A DNA stretch of 64,000 nt from Amaurobius ferox (lineage: Eukaryota; Arthropoda; Arachnida; Araneae; Amaurobiidae), in NCBI GenBank assembly GCA_951213105.1, contig OX578138.1, forward strand, positions 69,167,037 to 69,231,036. The letters run 5' to 3'. Position numbers and translations under genes: made by a program. Below are positions 35,231 through 46,517 of the stretch, in pieces (the stretch's first letter is position 1; each line of letters begins with the position of its first letter). Under the pieces are notes generated by a model that did no database searches, was not told the origin of the DNA, and worked only from the letters and a program-made list of their open reading frames with translations.

Positions 35231-38200
35231 TCACAGGATATGTTCGTTTTCCTCTAGGAATTGAATTATAGTTTTTATTCTCTGTTTAGCCCAGCTATTA
35301 CCCAGAAGGTTTTCGGCAAATATTGGCATATGTTGTCGACTGGGCCTTTTAAGGTGATAGTTCTTTGTAAGTTCGCAATCAAATACAAAATGTTTCGGAG
35401 ATCCTATTTCACCACAAATACAGTTTTCGGTGTCTTTCTTTTGGATTTTGTAAAGATAGGTTGGAAAACAGCCATGCCCTGAGAAAAACTGTACCAATTC
35501 TCTGCTGCAAATCAGTTGCTCTTGAGATACTCTGGGAAAATAGTTGAATGTTTCTCTTCCTTTCTCACTTTCATTCCACTGCTGTTGCCACTCTTTTATG
35601 GTATTAATATTCAGATGTGACCTCAGCGATGAACAGGGATATGGTAAGTTTGTACTCTGAACAGAGATATCTGACGTCGCCTCAAAAGCTAAACAGTCTG
35701 CAACTTCATTTCCCAGAACACCCGAGTGACCTTTAACCCATCCTATAAAAAACTTTTGATGGATGCTGTTGGTTATGATAGTTACAATTTGATGAGCTAT
35801 TGGATTCTTCGTTTGATATTGTTTAAGAGTTTCGATGCTCGATAGACTGTCAGAGTAAATAATGAAATTCTTATGCAAACTTTTGGTAGCCCAAAATACA
35901 GCTTCCTTTATTGCGAGCAGCTCTGCCTGGAAGACGCTATTTTCATAGTGCAGACGAGTTGACCACTTATGAACACACATGCCATCGTAAAAAGCACAGT
36001 AGGCTGATGCTGTTCCAGAATCAGTTCTAGGGCCATCTGTATAAATATTTATGTAATTAGATATTTCTTGTGATGACTTAGCAAAGTGTAAGCGGATATT
36101 ACCTACTGCTGGGTCCGTTAACCAAGTAACCTTTTTTTGCTCGTAATCTTTGTGATCATAATAAAGATTATTCCACTCTACTGTTTGTCTCAGGCGTGTT
36201 ACTTGCGCTATGATGGCTTCTTTTTGCGCTGTCAACGTTATAGGGGGGATACCGGTAAGCACTTGTAGCGCTACTGTAGATGTTGTGCGATAAGCCCTTG
36301 AAATCTGTAGAAGAGCAATCCTTTGAACTGATTCTAGTTTTCTTTTTGCATGGATGTTCAAGTTTAGGGCCCAACTACTTGCAGCATAGCACATGATCCT
36401 TTCTGTCACTGATAGATACCATGTTTTTAAGATCTTAGAATTTATGCCCCACCTCGATGGTGCTAGTCTTCTGACATTATGAATTTGACAGCCAATCTTT
36501 GTTCGCAGGTTTTCTATGTGTGGAATCCACGATAGATGTTTATCAATTATAATTCCGAGATACTTGATTTGGTTTGGTCTTGGTATGCTAACACCTTTAA
36601 TCTTGAAGATAGGTTTCCGTTTTAATTGAGATGGTTTTCCTATCACTAAAGCTGAAGTTTTTGTTGATGAAATTGATAGTTGGAGCTCCTCACAAAGATC
36701 TGAAAATGTTTCTATGCCGGCATTAGTTGTATCTTCCAGAAGTCTACGTGAACTGCCTCCTGATACTAGCATAAAGTCATCTGCGTACGCCAAAAGCTGC
36801 GTTCCTGGAATACTGAATTTATTAAGGATGATATCAGCCATTATTGACCAAAGTAAGGGTCCTAAGCAAGAGCCTTGTGGACATCCCCCGTAGACTTGAA
36901 TATCTTTCCAAGTTGTTCCTGAATTAAGTCTAATTGCCCTATCTTTCAGATAACTACTTATGATGTTCTGTAAATAAAATGGACAATTTATCTTTTGTAA
37001 TTGTTTTAATAAGATGGACCAGTTCATGTTATCAAATGCACTTTGTATATCAAATGATACTAAGGCTGTGTAGTTTCTTTCGGATATATTGTTTTCTATG
37101 CATGACAGGACATATGCCAGTGCTGTTTCAGTAGAGTGACCCTCTCGGAAGCCATGTTGATGCTTGCTCATGAGACCATTCATTTCTAGAAAGTGTACCA
37201 TTCTCCTATGAATAATTTTTTCTAATACTTTTGACAAAGTTGGTAGAAGACATACCGGCCGATATGAACGCTTCTGGGTTGGATCCTTGTTAGGTTTCAG
37301 AAAGAAAATAACTTCTCCAATTTTCCAGACTTTTGGGAAATATCCCAGAGATAGGCATTTTTGCATCAATGTTGTTATCGTTATTGGCATGACTTTAAAC
37401 ACTTCTTTCAGAATTCGCATATCGATACTATCTATTCCGGGGGCCTTGTTAGAGCTAAGTGAATAAAGTGCGCTTTTCACTTCCGCTACTGAAAGACAGT
37501 CTGGGAAATTGTCGGAAGTGCTTACTTCTGTCATTCGAGAAAAAGTGCTATTTGTCAGGGTTGGTCTTTTCGTAATGAAAAGAGAATCTGCAAGATGTTG
37601 TAACACATTCTCTCGATCTAAATGTATTGCTTGTGGTGCTAGGTCATAGGCAGCTTCTTCCGTTGTGAATGATTTGTTGTAGGCCATTTTGAAAGCTACC
37701 CCATACTTCCTACTGGTTTTTGTGCAAAATGCTTTCCATGCCTCGGATTTTGCTTGTAGTATGGATTTTTTATATACAGCTCTCTCCCTTTTGTATTGTT
37801 GAATGTTAAGTTCAGTTGGATATTGTTTTTGTCTATTGTAGAAAGCTTTCAAACGATTTCGTTTACAATTGAGCAGAGAAGACCACCACTTGAGTTTTGG
37901 TTCATGGGATATATTTTTTTTCTTATATGCCTTGTCACATGCTGCTTGGATACGATCAGTCAATTCTTCTACAAATTTCTCTACGGTAACGACTGTAGTT
38001 GCTTCTTGCAGTTGGCGGCTCAAGGGAATCTTCTGTGGTAACAGCTGCCTCCTAAGAGCGGTGTGTTTAGAAAATTTTGTTTTATAGCGTCTTTTCGATT
38101 TCATCTCAACGTCTTTCGTCAGTGTAATTATTACATACCTGTGATCACTCAAGCTAGGAGTTTCATCGACTTTCCAGGATTGTACTTTGTTATATACATT

Positions 38201-38758
38201 AAGTGAGCATAGAGAGATGTCAGGCCATCCCTTCCCTCTCGAAGTTTCAAACGTTGGAGTACTGGATGGATCATTGAGGAGTATTAGCTGATGTTGAGCT
38301 ACAAAATCCTGTAGTAGAAGACCTCTTGCATCATTGGATGAGTAGCCCCAATCTCTCCCATGTGCATTTAAGTCTCCAGAGAAGAGAAGGTTTGATAAGT
38401 TGATGTTAGGTAGATGTTCCCACTCTGAAAGATCTTCTGCAAGGGACGCTGAGGGTGGAGAGTATTGCGTGCCAACTGAGAAACAGCCATTTTTCAATTT
38501 AATGTTTATGAAGACAGAATTATTTTTTTTAGCTGAGCAAACATGTGAAAACATTTTATTAGCAATCACTATAACTGCTGTTTTCAGTAAAGAGTGGTGA
38601 GTTATCCAGGTTAGAGGAAAGCCAAATAGCAAATTGTTATGTAGGTAGGGATCTTGAATGAGAGCAATATCGATGCATTTTTCTTTGATAAAAGTTGCAG
38701 CTGCTGCCGACGCAGCCCTTGATTTGTGCAGATTTATATGCAGTATTTTTAAATCCAT
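35231..38758 (-). CDS. LINE ORF2: endonuclease, reverse transcriptase, RNase H
   Basis: An intact 1175-residue frame with an ATG at 38758. Residues 1-210 form an APE-type endonuclease that nicks target DNA: N9, D36 (in IQDPY, where Glu is more usual), GDLNAH with D129 and N131, D180, and SDH with D205/H206. The reverse transcriptase occupies roughly 430-750, with YRPVCLLPTLSKVLEKI, HGFREGHSTETAL, SFDIQSAFDNMNW, GGCPQGSCLGPLLW and the active site AYADD at about 657-661. RNase H follows at about 900-1030 (YTDG, QAELLAIKEA, SDSL, KGHSGVLGNEVAD), so all its acidic residues are present. A C-terminal C-x-C...H...C knuckle (CICGEIGSPKHFVFDC) lies near 1115. No stop or frameshift is seen. It copies LINE RNA into the nicked site. 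The copy is young by its intact frame and exact TSD, but its ORF1 is truncated. Confidence 0.92.
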   Translation of the reverse strand: MDLKILHINLHKSRAASAAAATFIKEKCIDIALIQDPYLHNNLLFGFPLTWITHHSLLKTAVIVIANKMFSHVCSAKKNNSVFINIKLKNGCFSVGTQYSPPSASLAEDLSEWEHLPNINLSNLLFSGDLNAHGRDWGYSSNDARGLLLQDFVAQHQLILLNDPSSTPTFETSRGKGWPDISLCSLNVYNKVQSWKVDETPSLSDHRYVIITLTKDVEMKSKRRYKTKFSKHTALRRQLLPQKIPLSRQLQEATTVVTVEKFVEELTDRIQAACDKAYKKKNISHEPKLKWWSSLLNCKRNRLKAFYNRQKQYPTELNIQQYKRERAVYKKSILQAKSEAWKAFCTKTSRKYGVAFKMAYNKSFTTEEAAYDLAPQAIHLDRENVLQHLADSLFITKRPTLTNSTFSRMTEVSTSDNFPDCLSVAEVKSALYSLSSNKAPGIDSIDMRILKEVFKVMPITITTLMQKCLSLGYFPKVWKIGEVIFFLKPNKDPTQKRSYRPVCLLPTLSKVLEKIIHRRMVHFLEMNGLMSKHQHGFREGHSTETALAYVLSCIENNISERNYTALVSFDIQSAFDNMNWSILLKQLQKINCPFYLQNIISSYLKDRAIRLNSGTTWKDIQVYGGCPQGSCLGPLLWSIMADIILNKFSIPGTQLLAYADDFMLVSGGSSRRLLEDTTNAGIETFSDLCEELQLSISSTKTSALVIGKPSQLKRKPIFKIKGVSIPRPNQIKYLGIIIDKHLSWIPHIENLRTKIGCQIHNVRRLAPSRWGINSKILKTWYLSVTERIMCYAASSWALNLNIHAKRKLESVQRIALLQISRAYRTTSTVALQVLTGIPPITLTAQKEAIIAQVTRLRQTVEWNNLYYDHKDYEQKKVTWLTDPAVGNIRLHFAKSSQEISNYINIYTDGPRTDSGTASAYCAFYDGMCVHKWSTRLHYENSVFQAELLAIKEAVFWATKSLHKNFIIYSDSLSSIETLKQYQTKNPIAHQIVTIITNSIHQKFFIGWVKGHSGVLGNEVADCLAFEATSDISVQSTNLPYPCSSLRSHLNINTIKEWQQQWNESEKGRETFNYFPRVSQEQLICSRELVQFFSGHGCFPTYLYKIQKKDTENCICGEIGSPKHFVFDCELTKNYHLKRPSRQHMPIFAENLLGNSWAKQRIKTIIQFLEENEHIL

Positions 38759-38829
38759 AAAAAATAAGATTCTTGTAATTTAAATCAAGACAAAAAAAAA
38801 CAGATTCAAGACAAAAAAAAAAAAAAAAA

Positions 38830-39496
38830 TTAATACTCTTGAGATTTTAACTCTACCCTTTTCCATTCATTCTGGAAGCAAGGACAAAATTTACTATCTG
38901 CCCTATGAACATGTTCTAAACGAGCTTTAATGCAGTTACTACATTTAAGATTCTGTTCCTTGCAACTCTGAGCATCATGACTACCTGTACAAATAGCGCA
39001 AATTTCTGGCCCTCTACAGTACTTCCTTGTATGCCCATATTCCTGACACTGAAAGCAACGTGTAATTGAAATGAATGGTGCAATTCTGCATGATCTAAAA
39101 TCTATACAAATTCTAGAATGTCGTAGCAGAAGAGCTTTAGTGTCCCTATCCACCTCTATAATCCAGTGCGGAAGACCATTACGACCTTTAATCTGCTTTA
39201 AAGGCTTCAGATGATTTGGTGGATTCGGAAGCAGATTAAGAAGCTTTTCACCCAATTCCGTCGCCTGTATATGATCTGAGACGGAGTAAATAATAATTCT
39301 CTCCATGCGACCGTTAGAGATTGTTACATTTATTGTTTGTTGGAAATCTTTGCATTTTGACAAAGACTGTTTTATTTCTTCTGCTTCCTTCCATGTGTTT
39401 GCTTTTAGTACTAACTTATTGTCTTTAGTAGATTTCACGTCCCTTGGGCTAATCTTTAAGGATCCGTTTTTACTGAGCTCCTGTAGTTGAAATCGA
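38830..39496 (-). CDS. LINE ORF1 (gag-like, zinc knuckles), 5'-truncated
   Basis: The frame stays open from the LINE's 5' junction at 39496 to a TAA at 38830, about 221 codons. No ATG is needed to explain the start, because the frame simply runs out of the truncated end. It encodes an RNA-binding domain ahead of two C2HC knuckles, CFQCQEYGHTRKYC and CAICTGSHDAQSC, then a third Cys/His cluster (CSNCIKARLEHVHRADSKFC), as in ORF1 proteins of I and Jockey elements that coat the LINE RNA. The N-terminal part is missing. The following 71-bp spacer before ORF2 holds two copies of a T-run followed by GTCTTGA, possibly a structure or slippage product affecting ORF2 translation. Confidence 0.85.
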
Positions 39497-40224
39497 CAGA
39501 CTTATATACACATTCTCTTTATTTTAATTAAATTTAATTCACTATTAATTCAATTTTCGTTCTCATTTGGTAACTGGACTCATTTTCAAAGGTGGCGTAC
39601 AGAAAAAACGAAAATATCTCGAGAACGGCTAGTTCTAGTGTAATGGGGTTGGTCTTATTATTTTCTTCGTTAAAAATTACGTATAAAACAAGCATTTAAT
39701 GAATATATTTCAGCATAAGTAGTCTTTTATTTTAGATTTTGTCGATTTTTACGGGCCATAATGCAAAAAAAAGACAGGTTATTTTTTTCCGAATCGTACC
39801 AAAATCTAATAGCACCAGGGTGACCCATAAGCGACATATCTACCAAATTTTGTGAAATTCGGTGCATTAGATTTTCAGCTAGAGTGGATACAAACTTTTG
39901 CGGGCCATTTCGCAAAAAAAAAGGCGGGTTCTTTTATCCCGAATCGTACCCAAAACTAATCAGCACCAGATTCGCCCACAAATGACTTACCTACCAAGTT
40001 TTATGAAATTTGGTCAAATAGTTTTTAGCTAGAGTGGATACAAAATCTGCACAGACAGACACACAGACAAACACACAGATACACACACAGACGTCACGCT
40101 AAAAATAGTTTTTTCGTATTCCAGAGGTCTCGAAACGTGTAGATCCGTCGAAAACTCGAGTTGCGATTTTCGACATGATTCCAATACTTTCCCTATACAT
40201 TACCATGTATTGCAGGGAAAGTTA

Positions 40225-40852
40225 AAATCTGATGTGGACAGCACATGACTTTCTCTGCAGACTATATTCACGTTTTCCTTATTTTAATTAAATTTAATTA
40301 ACTTTTAATTCAATTTTCGTTCTTATTTGGTAACTGATGGACTCATTTTCAAAGGTAGTGTAGAGAAAAAACGAATAAACTAAAATATCTCGAGAATGGC
40401 TAGTCCTAGTGTAATGCCGTTGGTCTTATTCTTTTCTTCGTTAAAAATTACGTATAAAACAAACATTTAATGGATATATTTGAGCATACGTAGTTTTTTA
40501 TTTTAGAGTTTGTCGATTTTTACGGGCTATTTCACAAAAAAAGACAGGTTGTTCTTTACAAAAAAAGACAGGTTGTTCGTACCAAAATCTAATCAGCACC
40601 AGAGTGTCCTACAAGTAACTTATCTACCAAATTTTGTGAAATTCGGTCCATTTGTTTTTCAGCTAGTGTGGATACAAACTTTTGCGGGCCATTTCGCAAA
40701 AAAAGGCGGGTTCTTTTGTCCCGAATCGTACCTAGAACTAATCAGCACCAGTTTCGCCCTCAAGTGACTTATCAAATTTTATGAAATTCGGTCCATTAGT
40801 TTTTTAGATAGAATGGATACAAAATCTGCACAGACAGACACACACACAGAAA
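40225..40852 (+). mobile_element. Family S repeat, tandem copy C, 3'-truncated
   Basis: It begins AAAATCTGATGTGGACAGCA two bases after copy B ends and follows the S body as far as the CACAGACAGACACACACACA microsatellite near 40829-40848, where the similarity stops. The terminal hairpin is missing. A doubled AAAAAAGACAGGTTGTTC block near 40534-40577 is a local duplication. Confidence 0.8.
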
Positions 40853-41234
40853 ATAATAGACACAGTTACATTACACTCAAATCTACCCAGCTTGACCTCG
40901 GGGTGTACGGGCTAATTAATATTGCTGTTACTTATTCATTATTTTTAAATGCAAGTAGTGCAGTGCGGAAACTTTTCACAGCTTAAATTAGTTCTACCAC
41001 GTAGATTATCTTAACACACAATAACACATGACAATATAATTGAACTTAAATATTACGATACCTCCTCCCTTATGAGATGCCTAGTAATCCAGCATTTGAT
41101 CTGTCACAGATCCTGATGAAGGGGTCTCTGTTATTCAATTAAAAACACAGTTCGTAAGGATGCACGGTTTGTGTGCAGTTGTCACTGAACTCTGGATATC
41201 ATCGCGGATTATCAACATCATCAGGGCATCTACA
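40853..41234. other. Unannotated spacer
   Basis: Nothing recognised. Confidence 0.4.
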
Positions 41235-41420
41235 GTAAGGTTCGATCAATTAATTCCATAAATCAACATGGTTTTATGAGTGGAATGTCTATACTGTCAC
41301 TAATCTTTTATGTTTTGATTTGAATGTAATTGATGCATTTAATTTGGGGAGGGTGAGTTAGATGTAATTTATACTGATTTTTCTAGCGCTTTTGCTTTTC
41401 CAGAGTCAAAAGCTCTAAAA
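41235..41420 (+). pseudogene. LINE reverse transcriptase relic
   Basis: Across frames the translation recalls NQHGFMSGMS, then FDLNVIDAF and LDVIYTDFSSAFA, matching the QHGFMPRRSTVTNL to YTDFSKAFDHID interval of the LINE at 18763-20604. Several small indels separate the pieces. Only about 180 bp survives. Confidence 0.55.
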
Positions 41421-41428
41421 ACATTGAA

Positions 41429-41456
<28 letters not shown>

Positions 41457-41467
<11 letters not shown>

Positions 41468-41660
41468 CAGGATGTACTAAAAATAAGACTCCCGAACTTT
41501 GAAGACGAGTGTATCTTGGAAACGGTTGCAGGTTAAAGGGTGAAATGAAGTATATGCGTATTGGACAGCCAGTAAAATTTACATATAGTGGTTATCAAAA
41601 ATAGTTAAAATTTCTGCCAATAGATGGCACTGCTGGCGGCATTCACATTTTTTTTTAATA
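41457..41660. repeat. Possible mariner-type element end beside (TA)n
   Basis: After a TA run the sequence ACAGGATGTACTAAAAATAA begins. It resembles the ACAGGGTGTCCCAAAAGA ends at 44263 and 49363. No matching right end was found, so this is a single-ended candidate. Confidence 0.3.
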
Positions 41661-41686
41661 TGATGTGTTTGCTCTACAGTTCATTC

Positions 41687-41716
41687 TTCGTGTTCCACTG
41701 TCGAAAGACGAAAGAT

Positions 41717-41752
<36 letters not shown>

Positions 41753-41782
41753 ATCATTCGTCTTTCGACAGCGGAACACGAA
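41687..41782. repeat. Long hairpin with (TA)n loop
   Basis: A 35-nt arm at 41687-41721 (TTCGTGTTCCACTGTCGAAA...) pairs with 41748-41782 with two mismatches, around a (TA)n loop. A second TA run follows at 41793-41835. Confidence 0.85.
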
Positions 41783-42326
41783 TATATATATATATATAAT
41801 ATATAATATACGAATATATATATATATATAATAAAATTGAAGATTTTTATGATTACTTGTAATATATATACCCGAGAAATACCAATGAAAATTGCTTGTA
41901 AACTGAAGGTTTTTGCAAATCAGAAGCCTAGTGTAGCACGATGAGCTAGGCAAGAAGTTTGGAAATTGAATAAATGGAATCTAGTGATTATAAAAGGAAT
42001 AAAATGAATATGAAAAGCATTTCTGAAACCATGTACGTTATCAAGGGCCATACATGTTTCATTAATGCTGATTCTACGTTTCTGTTTACACAACTGTAAA
42101 ATGTATTACAGAAATAATGTAAATGGCCCGACGTAGAAGAAAAGACAAAGTGGATCAAATACACAAAAAAATCAAACATGAATATAAAATATTCTGCTAC
42201 ACCAGCTTGTGGCTAATTATTGAAATGAGGATGCAAAGTATTATAAAGTAATATCAAAAGAATATAATGAAAATAAAATGAAAATATATCTACCCCTAGT
42301 ACTGTGGTACTTCTGGAAAAGCATGT

Positions 42327-42711
42327 TGTTGTTGTTGAGACCCAGACCGTCCGACCTACCAGAAAGGTGTAAGGTAACTGTATGGACGGCCGGGAAGTGC
42401 CACCCAATTTAGACCGGAACCCAGTGGGGGTGGCATCCACAGGGACCGTACCCTCCTTCCCCTACCACCAACCTCTCGGAAGGACTTACGGACCCACATG
42501 TTTAACGTGATCGTACTCCGCATGAACACGGCGGCATTTGTGGCAGCGTGCAAATCTAGCGCGCAAACCACGGGGATACCGCACCCGAGATGGCCAACAG
42601 CACGCGGCGTTCCGAGGTGGTCACCCACCAATTACTAACCGCGCCCGATGCTGCTTCACTTCGGTGATCTAACGAGAACCGGTGTTTTCAGCACGGTACG
42701 GCCGTTGGCCC
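42327..42711 (-). mobile_element. Chimeric SINE: 5S rRNA head joined to tRNA-SINE body
   Basis: The minus strand starts with about 117 nt closely resembling eukaryotic 5S rRNA (42593-42709): GCCAACGGCCGTACCGTGCT, ACACCGGTTCTCG, GATCACCGAAGTGAAGCAGC, and TGGGTGACCACCTCGGAACG, covering the 5S internal promoter region. It is followed directly by a degenerate tRNA-like head and the same SINE body as at 17166-17449, ending in a (CAA)n tail. CTGGAAAAGCATGT at 42313-42326 and 42712-42725 is an exact 14-bp target duplication enclosing both parts, so the chimera was inserted as one RNA-derived unit. Confidence 0.88.
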
Positions 42712-42853
42712 CTGGAAAAGCATGTGTATTACCAATCATCTCAGAACAGGTTACAGTGAATTTTTTGTTACTGACTAAGCAGTTTTCTCAAAGCAGGTTA
42801 AAGTGAATTATACGAATAGTTTAACTGTTAGAAGAAGACATGGAGTTTATGAA

Positions 42854-43913
<1,060 letters not shown>

Positions 43914-43914
43914 A

Positions 43915-44075
43915 TCCAAGAAAAAGAAGAATTAAAGGAACTTGGGATAACCAAATGCTTTGCATTTAATGGTTGGGGAGGATTGCGACTCCCCCTCCCG
44001 TTTAAAGCTGCTTTTCCAGCCTAGGCAAACGCTCACGGTACCAATACAAAGCAAAGGTTGGTCCCCATTGCGTGC
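43915..44075 (-). mobile_element. Naiad 3' UTR remnant with conserved hairpin
   Basis: The reverse complement aligns with the 3' UTR of the Naiad at 46.5-48.9 kb: GGTACCGTGAGCGTTTGCC (vs GGTGCCGTGAGCGTTGCC), AAGC(A/T)GCTTTAA, and the hairpin GGGGAG-TCGCAATC-CTCCCC at 43975-43994. On the minus strand this segment precedes the truncated RT, so the two look like a head-to-tail tandem of Naiad copies joined through (TA)n. Confidence 0.75.
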
Positions 44076-44107
44076 TAATACGAATTAGTTTACTGATTTT
44101 ATATGAT

Positions 44108-46312
<2,205 letters not shown>

Positions 46313-46517
46313 TATATATAAATATATAATAAAAATATATATAATAAAGATAATATTTAAAACTTGAATAATTGCATACCCTAATTCAATAACATAAAGG
46401 AGGTAAAATATATATATAACATATTTTAAATACAATGCAGTCAAAGGTTAACTGACGAATTTTTCATATTTTCAGGCATCATCAACCCGAAAGAACACCC
46501 TACAGTGTTTTGAATAA

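Larger units (their letters stand above)
34638..39496 (-). mobile_element. I-like LINE, nearly full length, 14-bp TSD
   Basis: The element is bounded by CAGACTTATATACA at 34624-34637 and 39497-39510. On the minus strand it contains a 5'-truncated ORF1 (38830-39496), a 71-bp T-rich spacer, ORF2 (35231-38758), a 3' UTR and a short 3' tail of GTTAATCT-type repeats at about 34638-34656. The ORF2 domain order endonuclease-RT-RNase H and the gag-like ORF1 with zinc knuckles place it in the I group of non-LTR retrotransposons. Clade assignment within that group is by domain content only. Confidence 0.85.
34591..40222 (+). mobile_element. Family S repeat, tandem copy B, split by a LINE
   Basis: S sequence occupies 34591-34637 and 39497-40222, with the I-like LINE between. 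It ends with the hairpin whose right arm TGCAGGGAAAGT is at 40211-40222. The sequence CAGACTTATATACA is present on both sides of the LINE, so this copy was intact when the LINE arrived. Confidence 0.85.

Noticed and set aside
42593..42709. Functional 5S rRNA gene
   Set aside because: The sequence has several changes from the usual 5S sequence and lies inside the target-site duplication of a SINE, so it is a retroposed head.
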